Of a stretch of 64,000 nt of DNA, positions 46,920-58,896 are shown one piece after another. The position numbers and the translations under genes were made by a program. The notes under the pieces were generated by a model, which worked only from the letters and a program-made list of their open reading frames with translations, made no database searches and was not told where the DNA came from. The stretch lies in NCBI GenBank assembly GCA_007570785.1, contig ML660772.1, positions 34,385,034 to 34,449,033 of the forward strand, in the 5' to 3' direction. This DNA comes from Antilocapra americana (taxonomy: Eukaryota; Chordata; Mammalia; Artiodactyla; Antilocapridae). The stretch's first letter is position 1. Every line of letters starts with the position of its first letter.

Positions 46920-47200
46920 GTAATGCTGCCACCATGTTATGAGGAAGCCCAGGCCACAGAGAGGCTGACAAGCTCAGATCTTACCTGACAGCCAGCATCA
47001 ACCACCACATGTGAATGAGCTAGTCTTCAGATGGTCTCAGGCCCTAGCCTTCAAGCTTTTGCTGTTGATGTTGAGCAGAACAGAAAAGAGTTATCTTCAC
47101 TGAACTTTGCCTAAATTGCAAATCTGCAGGCATACTACTTGTCATTGTTTTAAGCCACTAAAATAGGAGGGAGGTTTGTTAAGCAGCAGTAGATAATGAA
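46920..47200 (+). mobile_element. Ancient MaLR-like LTR 3' part
   Basis: 'gccagcatcaaccaccacat', 'gtgaatgagctagtcttcag' and the terminus 'ttgttttaagccactaaaat' followed by 'cagcagtagataatgaat' match MLT1-type LTR 3' ends. Diverged. Confidence 0.55.
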
Positions 47201-48160
47201 TCCTGCTTTGGACTGTGGTATCTGTTTTCTCCAGCTGGTGAGAGTGTGGGCAGCTGATGAAAAGGTTTTCAGTCGAGTCACTCTCTGGAAACAGCCCTTA
47301 GGTAAAGAGATTTGCCCCTCAGTATCCTGAGTAATTTGCCCTCTTGGAGTCAGCTCACACCAAATGATGTGTTGATGTAGGGGCAGTAACATCTTCTTGT
47401 GCCAAACACCAGGAAGGTGGAAGAGTTTGAATTGCCCGAGCAATATGAGATCATGCGGACCTTCTCTGAGATACATCACACATCAGCTCCTCTCTTTTCC
47501 TAATGCTACTTTCTTCACAAAGTTGTAGCCAGATGTTGATCCTGAAAGCATTCCCTAAAATAGTTCCTATACTCAAATCTCCATCTCAGACTCTGTTTCT
47601 CTGGAATCCAATCTAAGATGTTTTTTCATATTAATTTAATATCTTCCCAGAGTTAAAAGATGCACTCTCACTAGTGAAGACAACTATCTAAACTTATAAA
47701 GGAGAGGCTGACTGGATTCTTGTTGGCCATCCTGATATGACATACAGAACTCTATTTATATTTGTTGTGTCAATAATTTCATTACTAGAAGGAAATGACC
47801 ATGTAGTCCAAATCCTTTCACTCAGTACTAATAGAAGTCTGCAAAACATATGCAGGTCCATCATTCAAGATCCAACCAGGAGACAGTAACCATAGTGGTT
47901 ATTTGAATTTAATAAAAATAATTGGTAACTAATAGAAGATGGGTGTAATGGGAAAAAGAAGACTCAGAAGTAACAGATACAAAAGAACAACTACTACCTC
48001 TAAGCTAAGGGATTGTGGACAATAAACTAAAACAAAAACAAACAGAAATGTAAAAGACTAGGAGAGCCCTGACCAAGGGTGAGAATGAGACCTTTTTCAA
48101 CAGGCTGAACATAGAGATTCCCATGGCAAAGAAACTTCCTTAAGGATGGGAATGGGAGCT
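47201..48160. other. Mostly unrecognised sequence
   Basis: The segment near 47,560-47,640, read on the minus strand, resembles the start of an ancient LTR ('gattccagagaaacagagtc'), but too weakly to call. No gene. Confidence 0.35.
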
Positions 48161-48393
48161 AGTCTGTAGAAAGAAAGAACAAAAAGTCGCTCAGTTGTGT
48201 CTGACTCTTTGCGACCCCGTGGACTATAGCTGACCAGGCTCCTCTGTCCTTGAGATCTTCCAGACAAGAATACTGGAGTGGGTTGCCATTTCCTTCTCCA
48301 GGGGATCTTCCTGATTCAGGGATGGAACACAGGTCTCCCGCTCTGCAGGCAGACTCTACCATCTGAGCCACCAGGGAAGCCCAGTCTGTAGAA
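48161..48393 (-). mobile_element. Bov-tA SINE with 11-bp TSD
   Basis: Antisense, body 48172-48382: 'gtcgctcagttgtgtctgac', 'caagaatactggagtgggtt', 'gagccaccagggaagccc'. Perfect TSD 'agtctgtagaa' at 48161-48171 and 48383-48393. Confidence 0.96.
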
Positions 48394-49185
48394 GTGGCCT
48401 GCAGTTTCTATAGGGTATGACCAGGACAGAGCCGCTCAAGAGTGACCACTGGTAGGGGATCATAACCAAAGAGCAGAGTTGGAGGCTTCTGGGCTCTCTT
48501 ATGGAATAATAAAAATAATGCAAGACCAGAACCCCAGATGGAAGTTATCTTCCTGTTACAGGCTTGTAGCATCTCTCCAGCGCCCTCTACTGATGATGAC
48601 TAACATTTTGCCAGGTGCTCTCAGTTTCATTATCACAAAGCATGGGAAAGAGACGCATTTGGAGCTGAAAGAAAGTAATTGATTTTGGCACACCAGGTAA
48701 ATATTTGATTGCATTCTGCATCTATTTTTCTCCTTATATCTGTCTAAAAGCTTAGAGACTTTTCAAACTTGACAGAATTCTGCACAATTTCAAATTATCA
48801 GTATTGTAAATTCCAACTACATTAAAAATGTAATCTGATTGAATTCTGGTTACCTCATATGACTTTTTATAACTGACTTTTGCATCTTAAGAGATCAGCT
48901 TATAGTCATGCTGCACAGTAGAGTATTGTTACCTCAATTAAGAGGAAATTTATTTCAAGGAAGTACATGAGAGTTAGTAAAGAAAAAAGAATCTTAGCCA
49001 TGTGATCAGTCTTTATAAGAATGTAGGGAAAAGTTATTTAGTTACCTCTGAAATCAGAACATATTTTCAGTAGTAGAAGAATCCAATGTTGAGCTAATAA
49101 GAGTATCACTGCATTGGCTTCCCAGTGGTGGCATTGATTCACAGCGTAGTTTCTCAGATGATCTCTTTCTTTTCTTCTGCACCTA

Positions 49186-49296
49186 CCAACCACATACTTC
49201 ACTTTTACGCATTTTTCTAACTTAATATTCTACTTTGGCCAACCACATACTTCACTTTTACTCATTTTTATAACTTAATGTAAAATTCTACTTTGT
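49186..49296 (+). repeat. Imperfect tandem duplication, about 53 bp
   Basis: 'ccaaccacatacttcacttt' starts at 49186 and again at 49239. The second unit has point changes and a 5-bp insertion before 'attctacttt'. Confidence 0.9.
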
Positions 49297-49321
49297 AAAT
49301 TATCCTTAAGTATAGCTTAAG

Positions 49322-49375
49322 AATATATCTTATATATATATATGTATATATATAGCTATATATCCTATATAGCTC
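49322..49375. repeat. AT-rich simple sequence
   Basis: Runs of TA dinucleotides and short palindromes ('atatatatatgtatatatat'). Confidence 0.9.
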
Positions 49376-51827
49376 TTCTGCCTTCCAGCATCTTTTGAGA
49401 AAAACAAAAACTCTTTTTCCAACAGAAAAAGCATGTTGCCTTTTCTTTATAGGTCTTTGAGCTCCTGTTTCTGCTACTAACATGTTGATGTTTTCCCCAT
49501 ATCTCTAGTTCAAATTACAAAGAAATAAGACTTTGATTGGCCCATTAATAATATCTCTTCTTGAAGATGACTAAATTTCAAGCCTCCTCCTGGCCATTCT
49601 TAAAGATTGACTCTCACTGAGTCCATCCCTGATTCAATCACTTCTAATCAGTGGTTATGAGTCCATAACGTAGAGAACATAGTCACCACCTCTGTGTTGG
49701 AAATCAAATAGAGCTGCTCTTCTCAGTAAAGTACTGTCCACATGAAAGGGAGATATTTGAATGGCGGAGCAGACCAGAGACTTTGAAAGGTCCTCCCTAG
49801 TCCAACACTCAGTCTAAAACTCCTGATTAAAGCGAGTTCCCCGAAGAAGTTCCAGTCAGTGGTTCCCAACAGTGGCTTTTATCGCTCTCTGTCAGCACCA
49901 TCAGCTGCCTCTGTTGACTGTGCTAACAATGACAGGGTCTCCCATGGGTTTTTCTTTTTGACAGTGCCCTGTGTACCTTGCCAACAGCTTGCAAACCCCT
50001 GGAGAATGAGGAGTGTACAATGTCTCTCTCAGCACAGTTCACAACTGAGGCACTGCTGAAGTACAGTCTTTTCAAGATTATTTTATACAGCCACCTAGTA
50101 TTGCAATTGGAACTGGGCTGTTTCTCTGAATCCTCCTTGGTTCACAGTCAGCTTACTGTCCATAGGTTACAATAGGACTTTTTAAGGGCAGGATTTGCTG
50201 TAGGGAGCTCCTCCCAACATATGAATTAAAAAGGATAAAAACTGTAGTGATGGAAGGAATATATTGGTTTAATGTAAATCCAACTAATGTGAATTTGCTT
50301 GGCTTTAATTTTTACCCTGGCATAAACTATAAAAATGGCAAATTAAACAGAGATGATGAGAGTTTGAAGGGCCCCTTTGGATTATGTGGTCAATTCTTCT
50401 AATTTTATAGGTGCAGAAAAAAATAGAAAAAAGTTCAGAGGGTTATTCTCTGTTGTCGATAATTTGAGATTAGAACCCAGGCTCCTTGAAGCCAAACTCC
50501 ATTCCCTTTCTAGATATCATGCTGCCCCCTAGTGTCATCTAGATTTTCATAAGAACTCATGATTTCCTCACAAGAACAAATTTCCATTAGTGTAAAGATT
50601 TGCAAACCTAGAATGCATGAGCTAAATTAAAATGATCCAAAGAAGATCTAATATAAAACTCCTTTTCACAGAGTTTTTTCTACTTTGTCATTTATTAGAA
50701 TTACTGTGAATATTTGAATATATGTCTTATATTCTAAAATAAATCTTCTGATATTAAATTAAGACCCCAACAAGTTAAGAACAAAGTTGTGTATTGGGAG
50801 CAGGGAAAAGGGACAGACTCACTTAGGGATAAAAAAGCAAAAAAACAAAAACATCCTAGTAATGCTATCTTTAATTAAAACTCCATCTTTATCAATATAT
50901 CAATCAGTCTTGTATATAGCAATGAGTTTCTGTAGTTATAGACAGGGTTAACTGGCATCCTGAGGCAACTTGGGGTCTACGAGAAAGAAACCACAAAATA
51001 AAAGGATCTAAGCACCACTTTTATAATAGGAGAAATTAAACAGTGTGAAAAAATATAGAAAAATCAAACGAAATTAGAGTATCATAGTTTTACTATATAT
51101 TTTCATTCACCCCCTTCCAACAAAAGGATAGATATTTATAAATAGAAGAGCAAAACAAATCAAATAGAAATAAGCAAATAAAAATATTGACTTGATACAT
51201 TATGAGAAGAAAAAGGATTAAAAAGTGTGTAACAGATATATCAGGGCAAGACAGAAACAGAAGGGAAAATAGGACAACTAATAAATGAGAGGAAACAAAG
51301 AATTAATTATTACACTAAGAAGGCTGATATATTGAGTTCATTTTAAAATGTCTTTAAAAAAGAATGAAGACAAAAATTTTAAATAAAAGGGAACTAATAA
51401 AGACAATGAAAATTGTTAATAAAAATTTTGAGAGGGAAAATGTGGAATATATTGTAAAATAGTAAATAGTGATTCAGAGGATCTTAAGTAGGATTATGAG
51501 ATTCTTATAAAGAAAACTCTTTGATGGATACACAGTCAAACACATGAGCACCATCTTGGGCTTAATATATTTAATGGAATTAACTATGAAATTTCAAAAA
51601 CATTCAAATTACACATTAAATTATGCATTATTCAAGAAAAATCTCACAAGAGATTCAGAAGCAGTGCACTGAAAGGTGTTTTCTTTTTCCTTTTACCTCT
51701 GAGTTTCTATCTGATCATCTTCCAAGAGACTTCTTCCATAAAATAACATTTGTCCAGCACTTTCCAGTGCAACTCATTCTTCTAACACAGTTCTCAGTCT
51801 AACACATTCAATGGTGAAAACTTGAAA

Positions 51828-53417
51828 GATTTTCCTCTAAGATAAGGAATAAGACAAGTATGATTATTCTCAGCACTCTTTCCAACACAATCCTGGAAGT
51901 CCTAGCCAGAGAAATCAGGAAAGAAAAAGGAAAAAAAAAAAGCCAAATCAGAAAGGAAGAAGTAAAAATCTCTGTATTTCCAGGTGATATTATTTCATAA
52001 ATAGAAAACCCTAAAGACTCCACCAATTAACTGTTTTAACAGATAAAGGAATTTCATAAAGTGGCAGAATAAAAAATCAACATTCAAAATTCTATTGTAT
52101 TTACATACACTAACAATGAACTAGAGAAAGAAGGAAATAATTTCATTTATAGTAAAAGCAAACATGATAAAAATAATTAGAAATAAATTTCACCGCAGAG
52201 GTGAAAGATCTTGACACTGTAAATTCTAAGACATTGATGAAAGAAATTGAAGAAGAAAGAGGACACAGATAAATAGAAAGATATCTGGTGTTTATGATTC
52301 GAAAGAATATATATTATTGAAATGTCCGTACTACTCCAAGCCATCTATAGATTCAATGCAATCCTTATCAAGAGTGCAAAGATATTTTTTTATAAAAAAT
52401 AGAAAAAAAAACCCTAAAATTCATATGGAACCATAAAAGACCCTAAATAGCCAAAGTAATATTGAAAAAGAAAATCAAAGATGGAAGCATCTCACTTCTT
52501 GACTTTAAATATACTACGAAGCTATAGTAACTAAAAGAGTATGGTACTGGCATTTAAAAAGACACATCACAGGGGCTCTGGTATCTCAGTGGGAAAGAAT
52601 CTGCTTTCCAATGCAGAAGATATGGGTTCCATCCCTGATGCCGGATGATCCCACACGCCACAGAGCCACTAAGGCTATGCACCACAAACACTGATGCACT
52701 CTAGAGCCTGGGAGCTAAAACTGCTAAGTCCAAGTGCTTCAACTACTGCAGCCCAAGTGCCCTAATGCCTGTGCACTGCAAGAAGAGAATCACTGCAATG
52801 TAAAGTCCACGCACTGCAACTCAAGAGTAGCCCCTGCTTGTTGCAACCAGAGCCCATACAGTAATGAAGAGCCATCCATCATAGCCAAAACTAACTAAAC
52901 AAATAAATAAATTTTAAATGGCACATAGAACAATGAAACAGAATTGAAAGCATGGCAATAAACTCACACACATATGGGCAACTAATCTATGACAAAGGAG
53001 ACAAAACTATACAATGTATGATCTCCTTTCTTTGTGAAATCTATAAAAATAAAAAATCCAAACCCATTGAACAGAAAGTATATTGCTGATTGCCAAGGGC
53101 AGGGGTGGAGTGGGGAAAATGTGTGAGGCTGGCTTAAGTGGACAAACTTCCAGTTATAAATGAAAAAGTTCTGGGGATGTAATGCACATCACGATGACTA
53201 TAGCTAACAATGCTCAATTGTATGCTTGAAAGTAGCTAACAGGATAATCTCAAAGTTCTCATCAAATACACAAAATAATGATAATTATGGGAGTTGATGG
53301 ATGTGTTAACTAACCTTATAATGGTAATCATTTTACAATATATATGTATACAACATTGTACATTTTAAACTTATGCCATGTTATGTATCAATTACACCTC
53401 AACAAGAATAAAAAGAT
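51828..53417 (+). mobile_element. Old L1 (L1M-type), split by CHR-1
   Basis: Sense ancient L1 covering ORF2 to the 3' UTR. Recognisable stretches: 'ggaagtcctagccagagaaa', 'tagaaaaccctaaagactcc', 'ccatctatagattcaatgca', 'ctatagtaactaaaagagta', 'ggtactggcattt', then after the SINE 'ggcacatagaacaatgaaac', and the 3' UTR '...cattttaaacttatgcc...atgtatcaattacacctc'. The frame is destroyed by stops. Confidence 0.85.
52573..52919 (+). mobile_element. CHR-1 SINE inside old L1
   Basis: Sense CHR-1: head 'ggtatctcagtgggaaagaa', repeated 'cactgcaac' motifs, 'caagaagagaatcactgcaa' and tail 'aactaactaaacaaataaat'. L1 ORF2 sequence resumes directly after it (cacatcac / ggcacatagaac), so the L1 is older. 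Confidence 0.9.
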
Positions 53418-53829
53418 GGAAGCTTATAAAAGGTATCCTTCTCAAGATATTTTTTAAACAGAAAATAAGAAGCATTGTCTGTTAAAATTTGTAGTTAATT
53501 TTGAGAGAGAATGTTTTAAATAAATCAATACCTTTAATTAAAATATAAGTGAAATAAGGTAGACAGATAAGGATTTAGAATGCTGAAAGCGTTAGAATTC
53601 ATCATTGAACTTATTACTGCATAACTGTGTGTGTATGAATGTGCGCAAGTGTGAGTGAGTTAGAAATGGAGAGCAGAATAGGGAATTTTGAAATACAAAA
53701 ACCCGTGGAGAAAGATATCTTTCTTGGGCCATTCTCTGGATATTAGCTCTTCTTATCCAGGCAATAAGAATAGGGATCTATTAAACAATAGACTCTTAGC
53801 AAAATATACAGTGATCATCTATTGCTACT
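53418..53829. other. Unique sequence
   Basis: No recognised element. Confidence 0.4.
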
Positions 53830-54345
53830 TAGGCTCAGGATCCACTCCTTCTCTGAGGGAAGAATTGTTAGTTTTTTGTGTGACACTTGACCCATAAGTT
53901 CTTTGTAAAACACTGGACCCATTCCTGAGTCCAAGCTTGTGTTCTGAATGGGAAACAATATGGTATTACTGGCCTTATACCTCAAAGCTGAAATGAACAC
54001 CTGACTCAGACTAGGCCAGTCAGAGCCCTTCTCTGAAGGTTTATACTTTGGACCACAGGTCATGTTAGCTAGTACTATCTAGATGTATAAGAAATATAAC
54101 CCTGGAGTGGCTCATTACCATGTTCCCAAACTCTGGCATATCAGTCTGAACCAAAAGAAGGTAAGGCCAACATAAAGAGGAAAGCAACACAATGATACAC
54201 CAGTCGTCCTGCAGATTAATCCTGAACTTTCTTGAATTTGTTGGTATAAGATACCTTGGTACCTTTCAAATAAATTTCTTTCTGCATTTAAGCTTATTCA
54301 AATGGATTTCTTATACTTGCAACCAAGAGTTCTGGTGAAAACAGT
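53830..54345 (+). mobile_element. Possible ancient LTR
   Basis: 'ctaggccagtcagagccctt' in the middle and a 3' end with 'aaataaatttctttctgcat' (AATAAA signal) followed by 'ttatacttgcaaccaagagt' resemble an old mammalian LTR. Family not named; call is tentative. Confidence 0.4.
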
Positions 54346-54543
54346 GTTAAGAGTAGAATGCATGTTTTCAATAACCAGACCAATTCCACTGAATAATGGG
54401 TGATTGGTGTGGTCAATTTAGACAAGAATGATAATCTAAACTGTGTGTTCAGAGAGGATAACAAATATCGAGTAGACTTGCTACTTTAATGGGAAAAAAT
54501 CCAGAATGGACATGTTTAGGGACAATATTTTTCTATATGTAAC

Positions 54544-54886
54544 CATCAGACAGGGCATCCCTGGTAGCTCAGTTGGTAAAGAACCTACCAGCAATGCAGG
54601 AGACCCTGATTCGATTCCTAGGTTGGGAAGTTCAACTGGAGAAGGGATAGACTATCCACTCCAGTATTCTTGGGCTTCCCTGGTGATTCAAATGGTAAAG
54701 AATATGTCTGCAATGCAGGATACCTGGGTCGGGAAGATCCCCTGGAGAAGGGAATGGAAACCCACTCCAGTATTCTTGCCTGAAGAATCCCCATGGATGG
54801 AGGAGCCTGGCAGACTACAGTCCATAGCATGCAAAGAGTCAGACACGACTGAGCAACTAAACACAGCACAGCACAAGCATCAGACA
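54544..54886 (+). mobile_element. Bov-A2 dimeric SINE with 9-bp TSD
   Basis: Sense dimer, body 54553-54877: first head 'gtagctcagttggtaaagaa', then 'cactccagtattcttgggct', second head 'tggtgattcaaatggtaaag', end 'gtcagacacgactgagcaac'. TSD 'catcagaca' at 54544-54552 and 54878-54886. Confidence 0.94.
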
Positions 54887-56139
54887 TCTGCATCATATAC
54901 ACTTAGAACAACTAACTGCTGAAGTGCACATTCCTGGGCCCCAGCCTGTACTCATCAAAATCTCTGCTGAGTGAAAGAAACATCCTTAAAATAGCACCCT
55001 AGATGCTTCCAGTGTGGGATAAAGATTAAGAGCCACTGCCTTAGAGGAATTGTTTTCATTATTAGGATGCTAATAAAATGCAGTGTTGAGAGGCAATACA
55101 TGCACATTAAGGATCCAATTGTGAAAAGTGAAGAAAATCCTAATGTAGGAGACAAACCCAGGCAGTGTTTCTCTATTGCCAATATGTTCCAATGACTGGA
55201 AATGGAGAAAGTGCAGATAAAAGTATAGGACCTTGGAACTACATATCTATAATAAAGCAGACTAAAGCTTTCTTTTTTATATACATAAAGGAAAAACATT
55301 GACCTGATTTTCTTACATATGATAATAAAAATGATTTCTACACTTATTTATAGCTAGTATATGAATGTGTTTTATGCCATTGAAAATATGCGTGAAAAAT
55401 TAAAAATCCACTTGAAGCAATGAATTATTGGCTTATTGTAAAACAACCACCCTAGAATATCTGTTCAATTTTCCCTCAACTGTATCAAATAAATTTGCCA
55501 CTGAAATGGTGACTTCAGCTTCCATTAAGATTGCCCATCTGATTTAAACAATTTTCTCACCTTGAAAAAGAAGTCATAATTACATGGCTTATACTGATTT
55601 GAAGAATCTTAAATCAGAGACCCAAATTCAGATGATTTTCAAAGGATAATTATTTGCTCCAAGTAAATTTCAAACCAAATGAATAAAATATCCAATAGAG
55701 AACCACCATGTACAGGATCACTTGCTCAATGCAGTTCATTTTTATAGATACCCAGCATGCATTTGTTTTTAAAAGAAATGCAGGAGTTAATGCCTCTGAG
55801 AAGAACAGCCACAATCTTACCATCTTGTCAAATCCATTCCCTGGAACCTCAGGGGTAGAGTCTTCCTACCAGCTTAAGGGAGGCCATATCAGCCTTTCCC
55901 TCCATTCCTCAACCTTCCATCATCAGACAGTGTTGGTAATTGGTTTTTAATTGGTTCATTTACCCGAATGATTTATACTGCCTCAGGTAGACAGGATTTA
56001 ATGACACCCATTACAGGGCTTTAGATTATTTCACAAATAGATATGCATTGTCCTTCAGGATTGAAGATCTATGCATGTGAGTATTATCATTCATACATCT
56101 CTGATGTAGAAAAGTCCAATGCAAGGCTGACAATGATGA
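54887..56139. other. Unique sequence
   Basis: No repeat recognised. 55,380-56,110 contains several AT-rich homeodomain/POU-like motifs but no gene. Confidence 0.4.
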
Positions 56140-56235
56140 AAATAATAGTTTATCAAATGTGAACTACAGACCAGGCATTTTGCTAAGGACTTTATATACA
56201 TTATCTTATTTAACAGGCATTTCCATAAAAATAGA
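56140..56235 (+). mobile_element. MIR SINE 5' half
   Basis: 'accaggcattttgctaagga' then 'ctttatatacattatcttat' match the MIR core region. Diverged. Confidence 0.55.
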
Positions 56236-56814
56236 AATAAACAGAAACAGTGACCAAAGAGTTGCATTCGTTTTGAACACAGACTATTTACAATTGTTTC
56301 TCCTTAACTTTCCAGATGATCAATTCCTTTGCTCAAAATTAGTCACTCTATTATGAGTAGTAATAATGTACTTGGAAAATCACTAGGGAGACTAGATAAG
56401 AAATATAGGCTTATTCTTGATTCTGATAATAATTGTAAGATTTTAATCGGTTACTTAACCTTTGGATTTAGGTCAGCTGTCCTGAAAGGACTCGTAGTTT
56501 TCAGATAAGGTGGCTCACTACATATTCCTATTTCTCATTTTGATTGATTAGCTGGGGTGCTAATCTTACACAGTATAACCTATGTTTGTACTTCAGTATT
56601 CTCTCAAAACATAATTTCTGCCTAAAAGGAGCTCAGTTAAATATTTTTTAAAGTTTCTTATAACTAATTTGTATATACACATATCATCACATGTGTATTG
56701 AGAACTATTGGTATTTAGATATAAAATCTAATGTTATTTAGGTAAAACAACAAATTCAAATGTATTCTTCTGATTGATTTTGGATAAATTTAGACAGGCA
56801 CATTTTAGGATTGG
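56236..56814. other. Unique sequence
   Basis: No recognised element. Confidence 0.4.
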
Positions 56815-56945
56815 TGGTTGTTGTTCAGTCACTAAATTGTGTCCAATTCTTTGTGACCCCTTGCACTGTAGCGCACCCGGCTTCCCTGTCCTTCACTATC
56901 TCCTGGAGTTGAGCAAACTCTAGGAGATAGTGAAGGACAAGGGGC
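56815..56945 (-). mobile_element. Fold-back BovB 3' fragment
   Basis: 56815 to about 56918 is an antisense BovB 3' end ('ttgttgttcagtcactaaat', 'gtgtccaattctttgtgacc', 'cctggagttgagcaaactc'). It is followed at 56922 by a short BovB piece in the opposite orientation. The arm 56887-56904 ('tgtccttcactatctcct') is perfectly complementary to 56922-56939 around a 17-nt loop. Confidence 0.88.
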
Positions 56946-57574
56946 TTTGTACAATTATAAAGATTTGCACAGAAATCATATAACAAATAATTGGGCATGC
57001 TATAAAGTATCTTTCTTTAACAAGAAATAGTCTTTGGCAAACCTAGATTCTTTTCTCAAGAATATTTATTACTACTTGGTTTAAAAATTCTTTAGTGTTT
57101 ACTTTGTACTTATGGTCATTGACAGATTTTTGTGGAATATTCATTCTTTTAACATGTACAATGTCTGAGGATAAGGTCGCAATTTTCTAATAGTTTCTCA
57201 CAGTATCCCAAGTTTAGGGAAGTAGATTTATGAAGATTTTATTTAAGTGCTGTTGTGTCACAACTTGGGATTAGTGAATATATTTAAATGTGATCAGATC
57301 TCTACTTGTACCAACACGTGCATTCCTTGATGCTTCAAATGAATTCGACTAAGTTGTATATAAATGTAACTAGAACAAAACATAGAGTGTGGTGCTTACC
57401 TCAGAATTTATCTGTTCTAAGGATGAGAAAGTAGTCTTCGCGTGTCTACTATATCCTTTGAAACCCAAATGATGAGTGTGTAGGGGCTGAAAGCTCTGTT
57501 GACTGGAGAGAATTTAGGAATAGATCTTTTATGTACTTAATGACATCTGTGTATTTCTCTTCCTTAATTGAGCT
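56946..57574. other. Unique sequence
   Basis: No recognised element. Confidence 0.4.
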
Positions 57575-57901
57575 CTGTGCTGTCCAGTATAATAGCCATT
57601 TGTGGCTATCTAACACTAAAAATATGCCTAGGCTGAAATGAGAATGTGCTGTAAATTTAAACACACATCAGATTTGGAACATAAAAAATAATATAAATTA
57701 TATTTTTATAATTTATAAAAGAATATAAATTATACTTTTAATAACATTTATATTGATCATGTATTGAAATCATAAATTGTTGATTATGGTGTTATATTAA
57801 TATTCATTTAAAGTCATTTGTCTTTTTACTTTTTGAAATGTGGCTCTCAAAAAGTATAATTGTATTTGTGGTTCATATTATGTTTCTGTTGGTCAGTGCA
57901 G
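57575..57901 (-). mobile_element. Non-autonomous hAT-like DNA transposon
   Basis: Terminal inverted repeats: 'ctgtgctgtccagtataata' at one end and the complement of 'gtttctgttggtcagtgcag' at the other. Internal 'gccatttgtggct', 'gaatgtgctgtaaatttaaa' and 'tttttactttttgaaatgtg' follow the order of a common mammalian medium-reiterated element with CAGTGCTGTCC ends. The family name is not assigned. No transposase. Confidence 0.7.
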
Positions 57902-58144
57902 ATCTAGATTCAGACTGCATTGTTTCTGACAATTATTTTTGTCATTGACATATGTGTCTCCATGGTTTGACAAAAGATTAGGAATAACACAGGATTTTGA
58001 GTTTACCCAGGTCAGGAGGATTCACCTCCTATGAGCCATCTTGTTGAAACCATCCCTCACACCTTATCTTAACCACCATCCCCTTCCCCACTCCCAATCA
58101 CCATGATATCATTCTAAATTTAATAATTTAGACTTTGGGAAAAT

Positions 58145-58380
58145 ATATTATGTACCACATCTAACACTATGTTCTAAGCATGGATCTCCACTCTATTCAT
58201 ATCAATTTGTTTAATTTTCACAGCAATTCTATGAAGTAGATTTTATTGTAGTTCTCATTTTATGGGTAAGGAAACTGAGGTACAGAAAACCTAATAAATT
58301 TGCTCAAAGTTCACAGAGCTAATGAAAAGTAAAAATGAGGCAGTCTGGTGTCAGTCTGAATCTGAGCACATATTTTTTGC
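58145..58380 (+). mobile_element. MIR SINE
   Basis: Sense MIR: 'tttaattttcacagcaattc', 'tatgaagtagattttattgt', 'cattttatgggtaaggaaac', 'tgaggtacagaaa' and 'gctcaaagttcacagagcta'. Clear core and 3' region. Confidence 0.85.
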
Positions 58381-58746
58381 TCTCATTCGTTTTCATTGAC
58401 CACAGCTTCTACACCCCTCCTATGCCCCAGTTTCTGGATTATTCATGATTCAGGTTCTCTCAGGTCCCTCACTTCCTTCGAGAAATTTCAAATTTTTTAC
58501 TTTATCATGTGGAGCAGTTTAGCGTTCATGGCCTTACTATAGAATCCTGGCTTTCCCACACACCCTCATGCTCAATTATTTTTCCCAGCCAAATGGCAAA
58601 GGGAGAAGCCCTTTTAAGGGAAAAAAAGTGTATGCCCTTAGAAGATAGCAGCATCTATAAATATTTGTGACTTTAAATGACATTCTTTTTCTCACCATTA
58701 CATTTCTAAGATTTTTTGTGACAAACATTATCATTATGCAAATTAG

Positions 58747-58896
58747 AATATTGAGTCTGCTGCTGCTGCCGTCGCTTCAGTCGTGTCTGACTCTGTGTGA
58801 CCCCACAGACGGCAGCCCACCAGGCTCCTCTGTCCCTGGGATTCTCCAGGCAAGAATACTGGAGTGGGTTGCCATTTCCTTCTCCAATATTGAGTC
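58747..58896 (-). mobile_element. Bov-A monomer with 11-bp TSD
   Basis: Antisense Bov-A monomer, body 58758-58885, with a (TGC)n tail complement 'tgctgctgctgccgtcgctt' and 'aagaatactggagtgggttg'. Perfect TSD 'aatattgagtc' at 58747-58757 and 58886-58896. No tRNA-like head, so Bov-A alone retroposed. Confidence 0.95.

Larger units (their letters stand above)
48394..51827. other. Unique AT-rich sequence, about 3.4 kb
   Basis: No mobile element or gene recognised other than the local duplication at 49186 and an AT-rich patch at about 49320-49375. Confidence 0.4.
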
